DNA of 64,000 nt from Sphingomonas sp. AR_OL41 (GCF_029911635.1 NZ_JARYTI010000020.1:23560-87559), one strand, 5' to 3'. Positions 54,181 to 63,870 are shown, counted from the first letter of the stretch. Program-made: numbers and translations. Notes: generated by a model from the sequence alone, not told the origin.

Positions 54181-54531
54181 ATGCGCAAGGAACGACTCGA
54201 CGCCGTATCGAAGGTTACCCCCTTGTTCCGCCAGGCGGAGCAATCTTCCGACATCGCAGCTGCGGATGCTGCGGCCTGCATCGCGGAAATGCTGCGGGTT
54301 CGCGCGACAAATAACCTGCCGATCGGGACCGGCGGCGACATGATCCGCATGCTCACCGAGGCACTTTCGGCGCAGGTCAAGGCACGCGAACTGTTTATCG
54401 AAGCGCATCGGCTCACCCCGGAGGTGCTCGGCTCGCTCGGGTTGCGGGCTTACGGCGATGAGAACCCTTGCCCGCCTACAACGGGCTCCGACGAGCTCCC
54501 GATGAAGGTGCCGTTGAAGGTGGTTGCATGA
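54181..54531 (+). CDS. Hypothetical protein, 116 aa
   Basis: An unrecognised soluble protein, mostly helical (residues 1-85), with a Pro-rich tail (NPCPPTTGSDELPMK). Start ATG 54181 has GGAGGG seven bases before it; a longer frame from 54157 is less likely. It lies between the membrane-tethered HTH gene and a membrane protein gene and is probably co-expressed. Confidence 0.65.
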   Translation: MRKERLDAVSKVTPLFRQAEQSSDIAAADAAACIAEMLRVRATNNLPIGTGGDMIRMLTEALSAQVKARELFIEAHRLTPEVLGSLGLRAYGDENPCPPTTGSDELPMKVPLKVVA

Positions 54532-54564
54532 CCGGCCCCTCTATATTGACGGCGATGACAGATC

Positions 54565-55029
54565 ATGTTGGATCAATCCATGACCCGGATCATCCTTTTC
54601 AACATCCTGCTCCTGGGCACTTGCGGCTACGCAATCCTGCGGGGCGGTACGCCGGAAAGGTTGACCGGCTGGCTACTGATGGCCGCCGCCGGATTGACCC
54701 TCTTCACCGGGTGGCGGCAAGCAATGTTCCAGCAAGTCGAGGTCGGTCTCTTCGCGATCGACCTCGCGCTGTTGGCAGGGCTGGTGGTGATTGCCCTCAA
54801 GGCCGACCGATTCTGGCCGTTGGTGCTCGCAGCGATGCAGCTCGACAACACGGCTGCCCATATCCTGAAGATTTTCGACCCCGATCTCATCGGGATTACC
54901 TACGCGTTGATGCTCGCGATGTGGAGCTATCCCATGCAGGTGATCCTCGCCGTTGCCACGATGCGCCACCAGCGGCGGCTGGCCCAGTTCGGCGAAGATC
55001 GCGCCTGGAGTCTTGCCCTGGATCGCTGA
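54565..55029 (+). CDS. Small membrane protein, 154 aa
   Basis: An unrecognised inner-membrane protein with four hydrophobic segments (around residues 8-25, 35-50, 62-80 and 108-128). A second start at 54580 (MTRIILFN) fits better with the first helix. No catalytic motif is visible. It follows the hypothetical gene at 54181 and precedes a MarR-like regulator gene. Confidence 0.65.
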   Translation: MLDQSMTRIILFNILLLGTCGYAILRGGTPERLTGWLLMAAAGLTLFTGWRQAMFQQVEVGLFAIDLALLAGLVVIALKADRFWPLVLAAMQLDNTAAHILKIFDPDLIGITYALMLAMWSYPMQVILAVATMRHQRRLAQFGEDRAWSLALDR

Positions 55030-55045
55030 CGAAGGGAGACAGCTG

Positions 55046-55489
55046 ATGTCGCTCGAAATGACATCGTCGCCGAGCCCGGTGACGGACCTTGGGGATCACG
55101 TGGCGGCGATCGCCGCACGCGCGACCGGCTCGACTGACGCACCTAACGATCACATCGCAACGGCCTATCGGCTGTACCGCGAGCGACGCGCACGGCTCCA
55201 GGCGTTTTCGCAGTCGATCGCGATTTTCGGAGAGCCGGGCTGGGACATCCTGCTCGAAATCTATCTCGCCGACACGGTCGGCCGGGCGATGTGCGTCGGC
55301 ACGGCCTGTCTGGCGGCCGACGTCGCGCAGACGACAGGACTGCGCTGGCTTGCCAAGCTCGAGAAGATCGGTCTCGTCATACGCCAGGACGATCCCAGGG
55401 ACGGTCGCCGGGGACTGGTGATGCTGACGCCGCGCGGGCGGGCAGAGATGGAGCGCTATCTCACGCGGATCGCCGGCGAGGAAGACTGA
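55046..55489 (+). CDS. MarR-like winged-helix regulator
   Basis: A 147-residue protein whose second half (about residues 75-140) reads as a MarR-type winged helix: TACLAADVAQTTGLRWLAKLEK with the wing DDPRDGRRGLVMLTPRGRAEM. The first 60 residues are helical and may dimerise. ATG 55046 follows GGGAGACAGCTG. It ends the gene run starting at 53670; a hairpin with T-run follows. Confidence 0.8.
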   Translation: MSLEMTSSPSPVTDLGDHVAAIAARATGSTDAPNDHIATAYRLYRERRARLQAFSQSIAIFGEPGWDILLEIYLADTVGRAMCVGTACLAADVAQTTGLRWLAKLEKIGLVIRQDDPRDGRRGLVMLTPRGRAEMERYLTRIAGEED

Positions 55490-55505
55490 CCCGTTACATT
55501 GCCGG

Positions 55506-55532
55506 AGTGGCGCCAATGCGCCACTGCCTTTT
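55506..55532 (+). terminator. Terminator after the MarR-like gene
   Basis: AGTGGCGC (55506-55513) and GCGCCACT (55518-55525) pair perfectly around CAAT, followed by GCCTTTT. This is a compact rho-independent terminator 17 bases after the stop. Confidence 0.7.
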
Positions 55533-56055
55533 GCATGGCCTCACTCCGGCACGTAATATTGGTATCGTGGAGCGGGTGTCGGAGATTGTCGTACCTGCCC
55601 ACTTTCCCGGCGCCGCAAGGCGTGGCCTCGCCCGGTATTGATCTCGTTTCGACTTCATCGCTCATCGACCACGACTCGACGCCTGTTTGCAGACCAAGGT
55701 GCACGTGCCAAACTGCCCGCGTACCACGATGAGGTTGTCTCGCAGCTGGCGGGGAAACCCCATTTCCGGGGGTTGTCGTGCGCCAATCTGCGAATTCCTG
55801 TCCTGGGCCATAGGCATCGGATTCGGCGACGAAATCGAGCAAACCGCCGAGCGAGGACGATCTCTGCGAACAAGCGACGATTCAACGCATATTATTAATA
55901 TCGCTTAATTATACATTTTTGTCGATGTTGCGTTCTTGATAACCCTCGCACGAGCATGTAGCTTCATCAATTGCGGCTATCGGTCCAACGCAACGATGTG
56001 GTATAAATTTCCGAATATTGCCTTTCCACCCTTGGCCGATGATTCAGCGAGCGCG
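55533..56055. other. AT-rich intergenic region before the FixL-like gene
   Basis: About 520 bases without a convincing gene. The part 55860-55930 is strikingly AT-rich; ATATTA-t-TAATAT at 55889-55901 is a perfect dyad and TATACA at 55910-55915 resembles a -10 element. This is the likely promoter region of the FixL-like kinase. Open frames upstream of 56056 may be part of the leader or of a longer N-terminus. Confidence 0.5.
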
Positions 56056-58755
56056 ATGAAGGTTGCGGAAGAAACGGAATTCAGCGCCAAGGTTCGCGAC
56101 GTTATATTTTATGATCGCGCCGCACACTTACTACTATTAATTTCTTTTTTATTGTCGGCATCCGAGCTGTTGCGGCTGTATTTGTCAATCCCGCCGCTCG
56201 GGAGCCCGTCCAGCGTGCCGCCGACCGGCCAGTCGGTCACGGCCGTCGGCTATATGGCCATTGCAGCTGCTTTGTTCGCCGCGATGCGCTCAATGACAAG
56301 GCTGAAGACGGTGCTGCTCGCCGCCATGTTTTTTCTCGTGTCGATTTCGGTGGTGGCGGGAGCAGTGGGCGTTGAAGCAGGTGTCGGCCACTGGACATCT
56401 CCCCATCCGGTGCGGGCCGGATTTGCCGGACTGCGGCTCACAACGATCGTCACGATGGCGATGTTGACCATCGCCGTGGCGATCACCGATCGGCCCGGCC
56501 GCCGCGTCAGTCAGGCCGTCGCGGCACTGGCCAGTGTCACCTTGGGTGTGTCGCTCATCGCCACGGTCGTCGGTCTGCTCAACCTGGGTCGACCGGATGA
56601 CGGCTCGTTGACATTCCTGCCGTCCTTGCCGGGCGCGATACAGGTATTCGCTTTGTCCATCGCGCTCCTGGCGTGGCGCGGGCGATTCGGCTGGCCCGAA
56701 CTTTTGAGCAGCGGTACGCCGCATGCCAGGCTAATGCGGCGCGCCTTCCCGATCGTGGTCATCGTCCCGGCGCTTACCTCGCTGTTGGAAATCCTCCTTG
56801 AGGACATGGTCTCCCCCCTGCTCCTCGATTTCATGGCGGCATCGCTCAATATCGCGATCTTCGCGACGTTGATTTTCTGGGCGATGGCGCGGATCTCGGC
56901 CGAGCACGGCGCCCTTTCGGAAACGACCCGCGCCATGGCTTCGGCGCCGATCGCGCTGACCTCGCTCAGCGGCGAGATACAACATTGGTCGCGGGGTTGT
57001 GAGGAACTCTATGGCTGGCCCGCGTCCGAGATTATGGGCCGCCGCAAATATGATGTGTTGTGCACCCGCGATGCGGCGACGTCGCTGCCCCTGCGGCGCA
57101 TCGACGATGTTCGCGATGCCGATCGCGAGCTGATCGAGCAGCGCCGCGACGGAACGACGGTCAACGTCATCGAGCGGGTGCGGCTGGTCGAGGCCGAAGG
57201 GCGCTCGCCTGTCATGGTCCATACGATGACCGATATCACCGCACGCGTCGCGGTCGAGGCGGCGCTGCGGGAAAGCGAAGCCACGCTGAAGCTCGCGCTC
57301 GAATCACATCATATCGGCACGTTCGATTGGGACGCGGCTTCGCGAAAAATTACCTGGTCCCCAGGTACGGAACAGCGGCTCGGCCTTCAACCTGGCGAGA
57401 TGGAGACCTTTGCCCAATGGCTGGCGCTGGTCGATCCTGCCGATATGGCGGCGATCTACGAAACGATCCAGGATGCGCGCGATCGGCATCTCGATCACTA
57501 CCGCTTCCAATATCGCTTCAACGTCCCCAATGGCGGTGTGCGCATCATCGAAGGATCGGGTCGATTTAACTATGGCGCCGACGGCAAGCTCGCCCGGATC
57601 ATGGGCCTGAATGTCGATGTTACCGATCGCAACGCCCGTGAGGCGGCGTTGTTGGCGCAACAGGAACAATTTCGCTCCGTTCTGAAGACGGTGCCGACCG
57701 CAATGGTGATCATCGACGAGCTCGGCACCATCAAGGCGTTCAGTGCGTCGGCCGAACGGATGTTCGGCTATGCCGCCGAAGAGGTGATCGGGCGGAACGT
57801 CGAAATGCTCACGCCGGATCCGGTCCGCCACCGGGAGGACTCGTTTGTCGCACGCTATCTCGCTGGCGGTGTGAGCCACGTAACCGACGGGTCACGTATC
57901 CTCCAGGCGCGACGTCGCGACGGGAGCCTCGTGCCGATCGATCTCTGGATGGGCGACATGCAGATCGGTGAGAGCCGATTGTTCACGGGCTTCTGTGAAG
58001 ATCTTACCGAGCGCTTGGCGGCCGAAGAGCGCTTGACCGACATGCGCAATGAATTGCTCCACGTGTCGCGTCTCAGCGCCATGGGAGAGCTGGCCGCCGG
58101 ATTAGCCCATGAGTTGAATCAACCGCTTGCTGCCGCGGTTTATTTTCTCGGTGCCGCCGACCTCCTGTTGGGCGACGAAGCCAACAGGGAGCGCGGGCAG
58201 GGACTTGTCCGACTGGCCAGCGAACAGGCGCTCAAGGCCGGCGAGATCATCCGCCGGATGCGCAAGTTTATGACCAAGGAGGATGTCGAAGCCCATGTCG
58301 AGCCGATTGCGGGCATCATCGAAGATGCGGTTTCGCTGACCTTCGTGGGCGGCAGGCAATTCGATATCGACCTGCACTATGACCTCGATCCAGCGGCGCC
58401 GTTCGTGCTGGCCGACCGGATTCAAATCCAGCAGGTGCTCGTCAATCTGCTTCGCAATGCCGCCGAGGAACTACGAAAATGCCCTGCCAACAAACGCAGG
58501 ATCACGATCGGCACCAGGGTCCTCGATGCCGCCACGATCGAGTTCAGCGTGGCCGACACCGGACCCGGGCTGGACCCGCTGATCATCGACCGGCTTCACA
58601 TGCCCTTCGTCTCGACCAAGGGTGACAGAGGGATGGGCGTCGGGCTGTCGATCTGCCGCCGCATCATCGAAACGCACGGCGGGACGTTCGATGCGGCAAA
58701 CAACCCGGAGGGTGGGGCGATATTTCGGTTCACGCTACCCAGTATGAATGCGTAA
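56056..58755 (+). CDS. FixL-like PAS sensor histidine kinase
   Basis: A 899-residue membrane kinase. Residues 20-280 form about eight helices, then three PAS domains (about 290-400, 410-530, 535-650), HisKA with His685 in GLAHELNQPL and a HATPase (NLLRNAAEEL, GVGLSICRRI). The third PAS and what follows resemble FixL: RHREDSFVARYL, SHVTDGSRI, FTGFCEDLTER, LLHVSRLSAMGE. His608 occupies the place of the proximal haem His of FixL by my recall of that sequence. ATG 56056 is used; 55996 and 55936 (TTG) are alternatives. The FixJ-like gene follows after 12 bases. Confidence 0.88.
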   Translation: MKVAEETEFSAKVRDVIFYDRAAHLLLLISFLLSASELLRLYLSIPPLGSPSSVPPTGQSVTAVGYMAIAAALFAAMRSMTRLKTVLLAAMFFLVSISVVAGAVGVEAGVGHWTSPHPVRAGFAGLRLTTIVTMAMLTIAVAITDRPGRRVSQAVAALASVTLGVSLIATVVGLLNLGRPDDGSLTFLPSLPGAIQVFALSIALLAWRGRFGWPELLSSGTPHARLMRRAFPIVVIVPALTSLLEILLEDMVSPLLLDFMAASLNIAIFATLIFWAMARISAEHGALSETTRAMASAPIALTSLSGEIQHWSRGCEELYGWPASEIMGRRKYDVLCTRDAATSLPLRRIDDVRDADRELIEQRRDGTTVNVIERVRLVEAEGRSPVMVHTMTDITARVAVEAALRESEATLKLALESHHIGTFDWDAASRKITWSPGTEQRLGLQPGEMETFAQWLALVDPADMAAIYETIQDARDRHLDHYRFQYRFNVPNGGVRIIEGSGRFNYGADGKLARIMGLNVDVTDRNAREAALLAQQEQFRSVLKTVPTAMVIIDELGTIKAFSASAERMFGYAAEEVIGRNVEMLTPDPVRHREDSFVARYLAGGVSHVTDGSRILQARRRDGSLVPIDLWMGDMQIGESRLFTGFCEDLTERLAAEERLTDMRNELLHVSRLSAMGELAAGLAHELNQPLAAAVYFLGAADLLLGDEANRERGQGLVRLASEQALKAGEIIRRMRKFMTKEDVEAHVEPIAGIIEDAVSLTFVGGRQFDIDLHYDLDPAAPFVLADRIQIQQVLVNLLRNAAEELRKCPANKRRITIGTRVLDAATIEFSVADTGPGLDPLIIDRLHMPFVSTKGDRGMGVGLSICRRIIETHGGTFDAANNPEGGAIFRFTLPSMNA

Positions 58756-58767
58756 GATATTGATAAT

Positions 58768-59472
58768 ATGGTGAACACGCGCAGCATTTACATCGTTGAC
58801 GACGATGAATCGGTTAGGTCGGCGCTGCAGAGCCTGCTTTCGACGCAGCCAAACCTGACGATTTTTTCGTATCGCTCGGGCGACGACTTCCTTGCCGCCG
58901 CTGCAGAGCTTCAACCCGGTTGCATCCTGCTCGACTATAACATGCCGGGGCGTGATGGTCTTGACGTGTTGCGGCACCTGGCCCGCCTGCCACGAAAATT
59001 CGGCGCGATCATCCTTACCGGCCAGGGTGCAATCTCCATCGCCGTCCAAGCATGGAAATTGGGCGCGCTCGATTTCCTCGAAAAGCCTTGTGATCCCAGT
59101 TCATTGATTGCCGTTGTCCAGAACGCCTTCGCGACAATCGAGGAAGACCATCAGCAAATCGCGCTGACCGAGCGTGCACGTGCCGTCGTGGCCGGCCTGA
59201 GCCAGCGCGAGCGAGACGTTCTGATCGGCCTTGTCGAAGGACGGGCCAACAAGCTGATCGCGTTTGATTTGGGCACAAGTCCGCGGACCGTCGAAATTCA
59301 CCGCGCCAACATGATGAACAAGCTGGATGCCCGTAGCCTGTCCGAGGCGCTGCGTATCGCGTTCGCGGCGGGACTTATCCCATCGGATCGACATCAGGAG
59401 CCGGGCTCGGCTGCGGTAGGCGCCGTGCCGGAGATGAACGAGGGGTCGGATGCTCAAGGATCCGAGCGCTAG
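58768..59472 (+). CDS. FixJ-like response regulator
   Basis: A 234-residue two-domain regulator. The receiver has VDDDES, phosphoacceptor Asp56 in LLDYNMPGRDG, Thr in LTGQG and Lys in EKPCD. The C-terminal LuxR-type HTH is LSQRERDVLIGLVEGRANKLIA with PRTVEIHRANMMNKL. This is the FixJ/TodT/StyR layout. Its position directly after the FixL-like kinase makes it the cognate partner; its target promoters are not obvious here. Confidence 0.9.
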   Translation: MVNTRSIYIVDDDESVRSALQSLLSTQPNLTIFSYRSGDDFLAAAAELQPGCILLDYNMPGRDGLDVLRHLARLPRKFGAIILTGQGAISIAVQAWKLGALDFLEKPCDPSSLIAVVQNAFATIEEDHQQIALTERARAVVAGLSQRERDVLIGLVEGRANKLIAFDLGTSPRTVEIHRANMMNKLDARSLSEALRIAFAAGLIPSDRHQEPGSAAVGAVPEMNEGSDAQGSER

Positions 59473-59575
59473 AGCATGATGTGATTAGTTTGAATCGCAT
59501 CCCGCTTTAATTTGCGTCCAATATTCCCGGTTTCCGGCTGATGGGCGCAAGTTCACACGCTCTGGCATGGTCGTG

Positions 59576-59968
59576 TCAGGCACCAGAAAGCGCGTCGAGG
59601 TCTGCGCGGCGCGATCGCCACTCCTGAACCAGGGTTGGGACCGTGGCCACCGCGCTGCGTCGATCGACCAGCGCAATCCCATCGAACTCTTCTCGAGGGG
59701 CAGGTAGCTGATCGACGATGATCACGAGCTCGCCCGACCAGCATTGGTCGCGAAGTGTGTTCGCCCATTCAACCGGCGCGGAAGCAATAAGCGCCTCCTC
59801 AATGATCAGAATGGCAGCCACGCGAAGCGCCTCGCCAAGCGCCGGATCGAGATGATCCGCGGTCGAAATGGGCATCTCGCCGGCCATGCTGAGGTGCGCG
59901 GCAAGGACGCTACGCAAGCCAGAGTCGGAAAGTGCCAAGATAAGCGGTCGTTGCGTCGCGCTCATCAC
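59576..59968 (-). CDS. Receiver-like protein without a clear phosphoacceptor
   Basis: A 130-residue protein whose alternating strands and helices (LILALSDSGLRSVLAAHL, then AAILIIEEALI, ELVIIVDQLP, GIALVDRRS) look like a CheY-type fold. The acidic pair is replaced by SDS and the expected Asp by Glu (IIEE), so phosphorylation is doubtful. ATG 59968 is followed at once by a second ATG at 59965. It converges on the FixJ-like gene and could act as a decoy or stand-alone regulator. Family assignment is tentative. Confidence 0.55.
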   Translation of the reverse strand: MMSATQRPLILALSDSGLRSVLAAHLSMAGEMPISTADHLDPALGEALRVAAILIIEEALIASAPVEWANTLRDQCWSGELVIIVDQLPAPREEFDGIALVDRRSAVATVPTLVQEWRSRRADLDALSGA

Positions 59969-60381
59969 ACTCTTCCCACACCAAGCTGGCGATTTCCCGA
60001 CAGCATTGAACAGGAAACGCGATCGGAAATCCCTTAAGGGAAAATACCTATCCTCAGGTGTTCGCCGCCGGCATGGACAGGCCAGCGCACTGAACAGCCG
60101 GCGTGGGTCGGCTACCCGCGGACATCATCTATAACTTAGTTATCCTACGGCACCCTGCTACGTAAATCGCGCACCCTTCAAACGGCGCCCTTATGCATTT
60201 TCCCGATATGGACGCCACATCATCCCGCATTATGCGTGACGATACGCCGCCGATATGAATGTTTTTCGTCTATAGATAGTAGTGATACACGCCTGCGGAA
60301 TATATGCACGGAACCAATATAACCTATTGTTAAAATCGAGATAATTAGCGGCAATTTTATTGGATTTCGGGATCTTTATAT
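59969..60381. other. Divergent intergenic region with a palindrome
   Basis: No gene is seen in these 413 bases. TCCCTTAAGGGA at 60030-60041 is a perfect 12-base palindrome. The right half (60120-60380) is AT-rich. TTAA-N7-ATAA at 60330-60344 is one base from the CtrA consensus (TTAA-N7-TTAA) and lies 37 bases before the chemoreceptor gene. Confidence 0.45.
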
Positions 60382-61818
60382 ATGAATTGGTTCAGAACTG
60401 TCGCACCGATCCGACAGAAGCTTTTCCTAAGCTTTGTCGTGATGACATCACTCTCCGCGCTGATCGCGGTGGTGGGAGCGATAGCCAGCGGAGGCCGATG
60501 GTACGTTATATTGACCGGTATTGGCGGCATCGCCGTCTCCGCCGTCTTGGGTTCCGTCTTTCGCAGTGCCATTGCCGCCCCCTATGTCGCCACGGTCGTG
60601 CGGATGGAAGGCCTGGCGGCAGGCGATCTTTCGAGCCCCATCGCGTATATCGACTACGCTGACTGTGTTGGCCGGATGACCAAGGCGATGTTCACCTTCA
60701 AAGACACCGCCGCCGCGCAACGCGTCGCCAACGCCGAAGCCGAAGTCCATGCCGCCGCGGTTCGCTCAATGGCCGAAAACATCGCCAGATTGGCCGATGG
60801 GGATTTGACCGGCGATATTACAGCGGCTTTCCCGGAAGCGCTCGAGACGCTGAAGGCCAGTTTCAACGGCGCACTGGCCAATATGCGCGCCTTGATCGGC
60901 GGCGTGACCGACAGTGCCGGCAGCATTCGTACTGGCTCGGACGAGATCGCCCAGGCATCCGAGGATCTCGCACGCCGTACCGAAGGCAATGCCGCAAACC
61001 TCGAGGAAACCAGCGCCGCGCTGGTGCAGATCGACACGCGACTCAAGGCCACGGCGGTATCCTCCGCGCAGACCGTTGCCCGCGCCGACCAGGCAATCGC
61101 CACCGTCGGCGGCGGTCGTGCGACCGCGGACGAAGCGGTACAGGCGATGGGCCGTGTCTCGGACAGCGCCAAGGGGATCGACAGCGTCATCGAAGGACTG
61201 GACAAGATTGCCTTCCAGACGCGGGTGCTGGCGATGAACGCGGCGGTCGAAGCGGGGCGCGCCGGCGATGCCGGGCGCGGCTTCGCCGTCGTCGCCGACC
61301 TGGTTTCGGCGCTTGCCATGCGCGCCGAGGAAGAAGCCAAGCGAGCGCGGGATCAGTTGACCCTGACGCAGACCGATATCGTCACGGCAGTACAGGCCGT
61401 GCAGAAGGTCGATGGCGCGCTCGCCGACATCTCGGGCGATGTGGACGAAGTTCACAAGCTGCTCGGTACGATAGCCGACGACGCCAATGCGCAATCCTCG
61501 GCGATAACCCAGATCAGCGCCGCGATCGGCGCTATGGACCAATCGACCCAGCAGAATGCGGCGATGGTCGAACAGACTTCAGCCGCCGCACGAAATCTCA
61601 CGACCGAGGTCTCGTCGCTATCGGAACGGGCAGCGATGTTCAAGGTCGAGGGAGCCAAGGCACGGCGCGGCGCCGAACCGAGCGCCGCGCCGTCGTTGCC
61701 TGCCCAGCGCCCGCCGGGGAAGAAATCGACGCAAGGCTATCGCTCCCCCATCAAGGCCCTTCCCGCGGCGACCCACCAGGCCGCAGGCGGCGGGCATGAT
61801 GACTGGAATGCGTTCTGA
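60382..61818 (+). CDS. Methyl-accepting chemotaxis protein
   Basis: A 478-residue chemoreceptor. Two hydrophobic segments near residues 15-65 flank almost no periplasmic part, so the sensor is probably membrane-embedded. A HAMP-like region follows (about 70-180), then the signalling domain with the hairpin tip [23 protein letters not shown] final DDWNAF resembles the tail pentapeptide that binds CheR. The tip has Arg where most receptors have Asn (QTN). No che genes are in this window. Confidence 0.88.
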   Translation: MNWFRTVAPIRQKLFLSFVVMTSLSALIAVVGAIASGGRWYVILTGIGGIAVSAVLGSVFRSAIAAPYVATVVRMEGLAAGDLSSPIAYIDYADCVGRMTKAMFTFKDTAAAQRVANAEAEVHAAAVRSMAENIARLADGDLTGDITAAFPEALETLKASFNGALANMRALIGGVTDSAGSIRTGSDEIAQASEDLARRTEGNAANLEETSAALVQIDTRLKATAVSSAQTVARADQAIATVGGGRATADEAVQAMGRVSDSAKGIDSVIEGLDKIAFQTRVLAMNAAVEAGRAGDAGRGFAVVADLVSALAMRAEEEAKRARDQLTLTQTDIVTAVQAVQKVDGALADISGDVDEVHKLLGTIADDANAQSSAITQISAAIGAMDQSTQQNAAMVEQTSAAARNLTTEVSSLSERAAMFKVEGAKARRGAEPSAAPSLPAQRPPGKKSTQGYRSPIKALPAATHQAAGGGHDDWNAF

Positions 61819-61848
61819 TGGGGTGGTGCGCGCGCGGTTCACTTCCTC

Positions 61849-62193
61849 TTGGATAGCGCCGGATCGCCGGCAGCGCCGCGGACCGGACATCGCGCGCAAG
61901 GGCTGACGGCCATCATACAGCTGCTGCTGGTCGTGCTTGGATCGGCCGCGACTTTGGCGCCGCCTGCCGAGGGCTTCATGATTGTCATGCCGGCGATCCC
62001 GGGAAATTCGGCAGCTACCGAGCGCTGGTCCGCGTCGGCTGGCGCCCAGATGATCGCTGCCGGCCCTTATGCCGGTTCCATCGTGGTGCATGGGTCGCGC
62101 GCGGCACTGCTTCTTCCCGCGCTGTCGCACGGGGCGCTGCTTGTCACCGCGCGGTTCACGGGTTGCGGCACAAAAAACCTCGAAGGACGCTGA
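61849..62193 (+). CDS. Small hypothetical protein with a membrane segment
   Basis: A 114-residue protein with one hydrophobic stretch (LTAIIQLLLVVLGSAATLA) that may be a signal anchor, and a mature part with repeated small residues (ERWSASAGAQMIAAGPYAGS) ending GCGTKNLEGR. The start TTG 61849 has no good ribosome site; ATG 61978 is an alternative that would drop the helix. It lies between two chemoreceptor genes. The function is unknown. Confidence 0.5.
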   Translation: MDSAGSPAAPRTGHRAQGLTAIIQLLLVVLGSAATLAPPAEGFMIVMPAIPGNSAATERWSASAGAQMIAAGPYAGSIVVHGSRAALLLPALSHGALLVTARFTGCGTKNLEGR

Positions 62194-62194
62194 T

Positions 62195-63772
62195 ATGAAG
62201 ACGCTCAACCTTGGCGACCTACGCCTTATCGGGATGCGGTTGCTCGCCGGATTGATCGCAGCCCTGGCGGTGGCGGTCATCCTTGGCGCGCTGCTCGCAA
62301 CTGTGCCCGGCAAGCTTCCCGCTGCGGTCATGGCGCTGTTGTTGCCGATACTGCCATGCATGATGGCCTGGCAACGGCGCACGGATGATACGGCGCGCCT
62401 GTTGTCGAGCATCACCGTCGTCGCCATGCCGGCGCTCCTGCTGTTCGTGTTCGAAGGTCGCGCGTGGCAGGTCGACCTGCACATGGTGTTCTTCGCGCTG
62501 CTCGCCGTTGTCTCGATCCTGTGCGACTGGAAAGCGATTTGTGCGGCGGCGGTCGTCGTCGCACTCCACCATATCGTTTTCGGATTGCTGTTGCCCGACT
62601 GGATCTTCAACGGCGGCGGCTCGATCGGCCGCGTCGCCCTGCACGCCGTGATTCTGATTGTCGAAGCCGCAACGCTGATGTGGGTCGCCGAGCGCATCGT
62701 CGCTCTGATCGCCGCCATCGAGCTGCAGGACGACGCGCGGCAGCGCGCCGACGCTTCACTGATCGCCGAGCGATCCCAGCAGAGCGACGCCGTGGCGGTC
62801 GTCACACATTCGCTCGGCCGGGGACTTGCCGCGCTGACCGCCGGCGATCTGACCGCAGTGATCGATGTGGAATATCCCGAGGGCTATGGCGCGCTGCGCA
62901 CCAACTTCAATGACGCACTTGCCAGTCTGCGACGCTTGCTCGGCTCGGTAACCGCCAGTGTCGCCGGCATCAGACATACGTCGAGCCAGATCGCCCAGGC
63001 CTCCGAGGATCTCGCCCGACGTACCGAAAGTAATGCCGCCAGTCTGGAGCAAACCTCCGCCGCCCTCGTCAAGGTTGAGGCGCGTATCAAGGCGACCGGC
63101 GCGGCCGCCATTGCCACCGTCGCCAGGGCTGATCAGGCGATCGCGACGGTTGCCGACGGGCGGTCCAGGACAGAAGATGCCGTACACGCGATGGGGAGGG
63201 TATCCGAGAGCGCCAAGGGCATCGACAGCGTGATCGAAGGCCTCGACAAGATCGCGTTCCAGACCCGTGTGCTGGCGATGAACGCGGCCGTCGAGGCGGG
63301 ACGTGCCGGGGATGCCGGGCGCGGCTTCGCCGTGGTCGCCGATCTCGTCTCAGCCCTTGCAATGCGCGCCGAAGACGAAGCGAAGCGCGCGCGCGACCAG
63401 CTTACCGTAACGCAGGACGAGATCGTTACCGCTGTCGAGGCAGTACGCAAGGTCGATGGCACGTTCGTCGATATCTCGTCCGACGTCAGCAGCGTGCATG
63501 GTCTGCTGGAGGACATGGCCGCCGACAACGTCGCGCAGTCGCTCGCAATCAGCGAGATCAACGGGGCTATCGGGGTGATGGATCAGGCGACACAACAGAA
63601 TGCGGCGATGGTCGAGGAAACGTCGGCCGCTGCGCACAGCCTCAAGACGGAAGTGAGCGCGCTCGCCGATGAGGCTAGCCTGTTTCACATCGACCATGAC
63701 GCACCCGCAAGGCCGGCCCACTTTCGACCGTCGCCGGAAACGATTTCCGCGCGCGCTTTGGCACGGGGGTGA
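62195..63772 (+). CDS. Methyl-accepting chemotaxis protein with membrane sensor domain
   Basis: A 525-residue chemoreceptor with six hydrophobic segments in the first 175 residues (including ALHHIVFGLLLPD, a His pair inside the membrane part), then HAMP-like and signalling domains. The tip [22 protein letters not shown] is identical to that of the receptor at 60382. No CheR-binding tail is visible. The two receptors are close paralogues in the signalling part but differ in the sensor. ATG 62195 is used. Confidence 0.88.
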   Translation: MKTLNLGDLRLIGMRLLAGLIAALAVAVILGALLATVPGKLPAAVMALLLPILPCMMAWQRRTDDTARLLSSITVVAMPALLLFVFEGRAWQVDLHMVFFALLAVVSILCDWKAICAAAVVVALHHIVFGLLLPDWIFNGGGSIGRVALHAVILIVEAATLMWVAERIVALIAAIELQDDARQRADASLIAERSQQSDAVAVVTHSLGRGLAALTAGDLTAVIDVEYPEGYGALRTNFNDALASLRRLLGSVTASVAGIRHTSSQIAQASEDLARRTESNAASLEQTSAALVKVEARIKATGAAAIATVARADQAIATVADGRSRTEDAVHAMGRVSESAKGIDSVIEGLDKIAFQTRVLAMNAAVEAGRAGDAGRGFAVVADLVSALAMRAEDEAKRARDQLTVTQDEIVTAVEAVRKVDGTFVDISSDVSSVHGLLEDMAADNVAQSLAISEINGAIGVMDQATQQNAAMVEETSAAAHSLKTEVSALADEASLFHIDHDAPARPAHFRPSPETISARALARG

Positions 63773-63836
63773 GGCTGCGGCGGCCGCAATCATAGCGTTG
63801 CATTGGGCGCGGCGTTTCACCCGCGCGACCAGGGAA

Positions 63837-63870
63837 CGGCCGCGTCGCGTCATAGCGGCGCGGCCGTTTT
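63837..63870 (+). terminator. Terminator after the second chemoreceptor gene
   Basis: CGGCCGCGTCG (63837-63847) pairs with CGGCGCGGCCG (63856-63866) with one mismatch, followed by TTTT (63867-63870). Confidence 0.75.
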
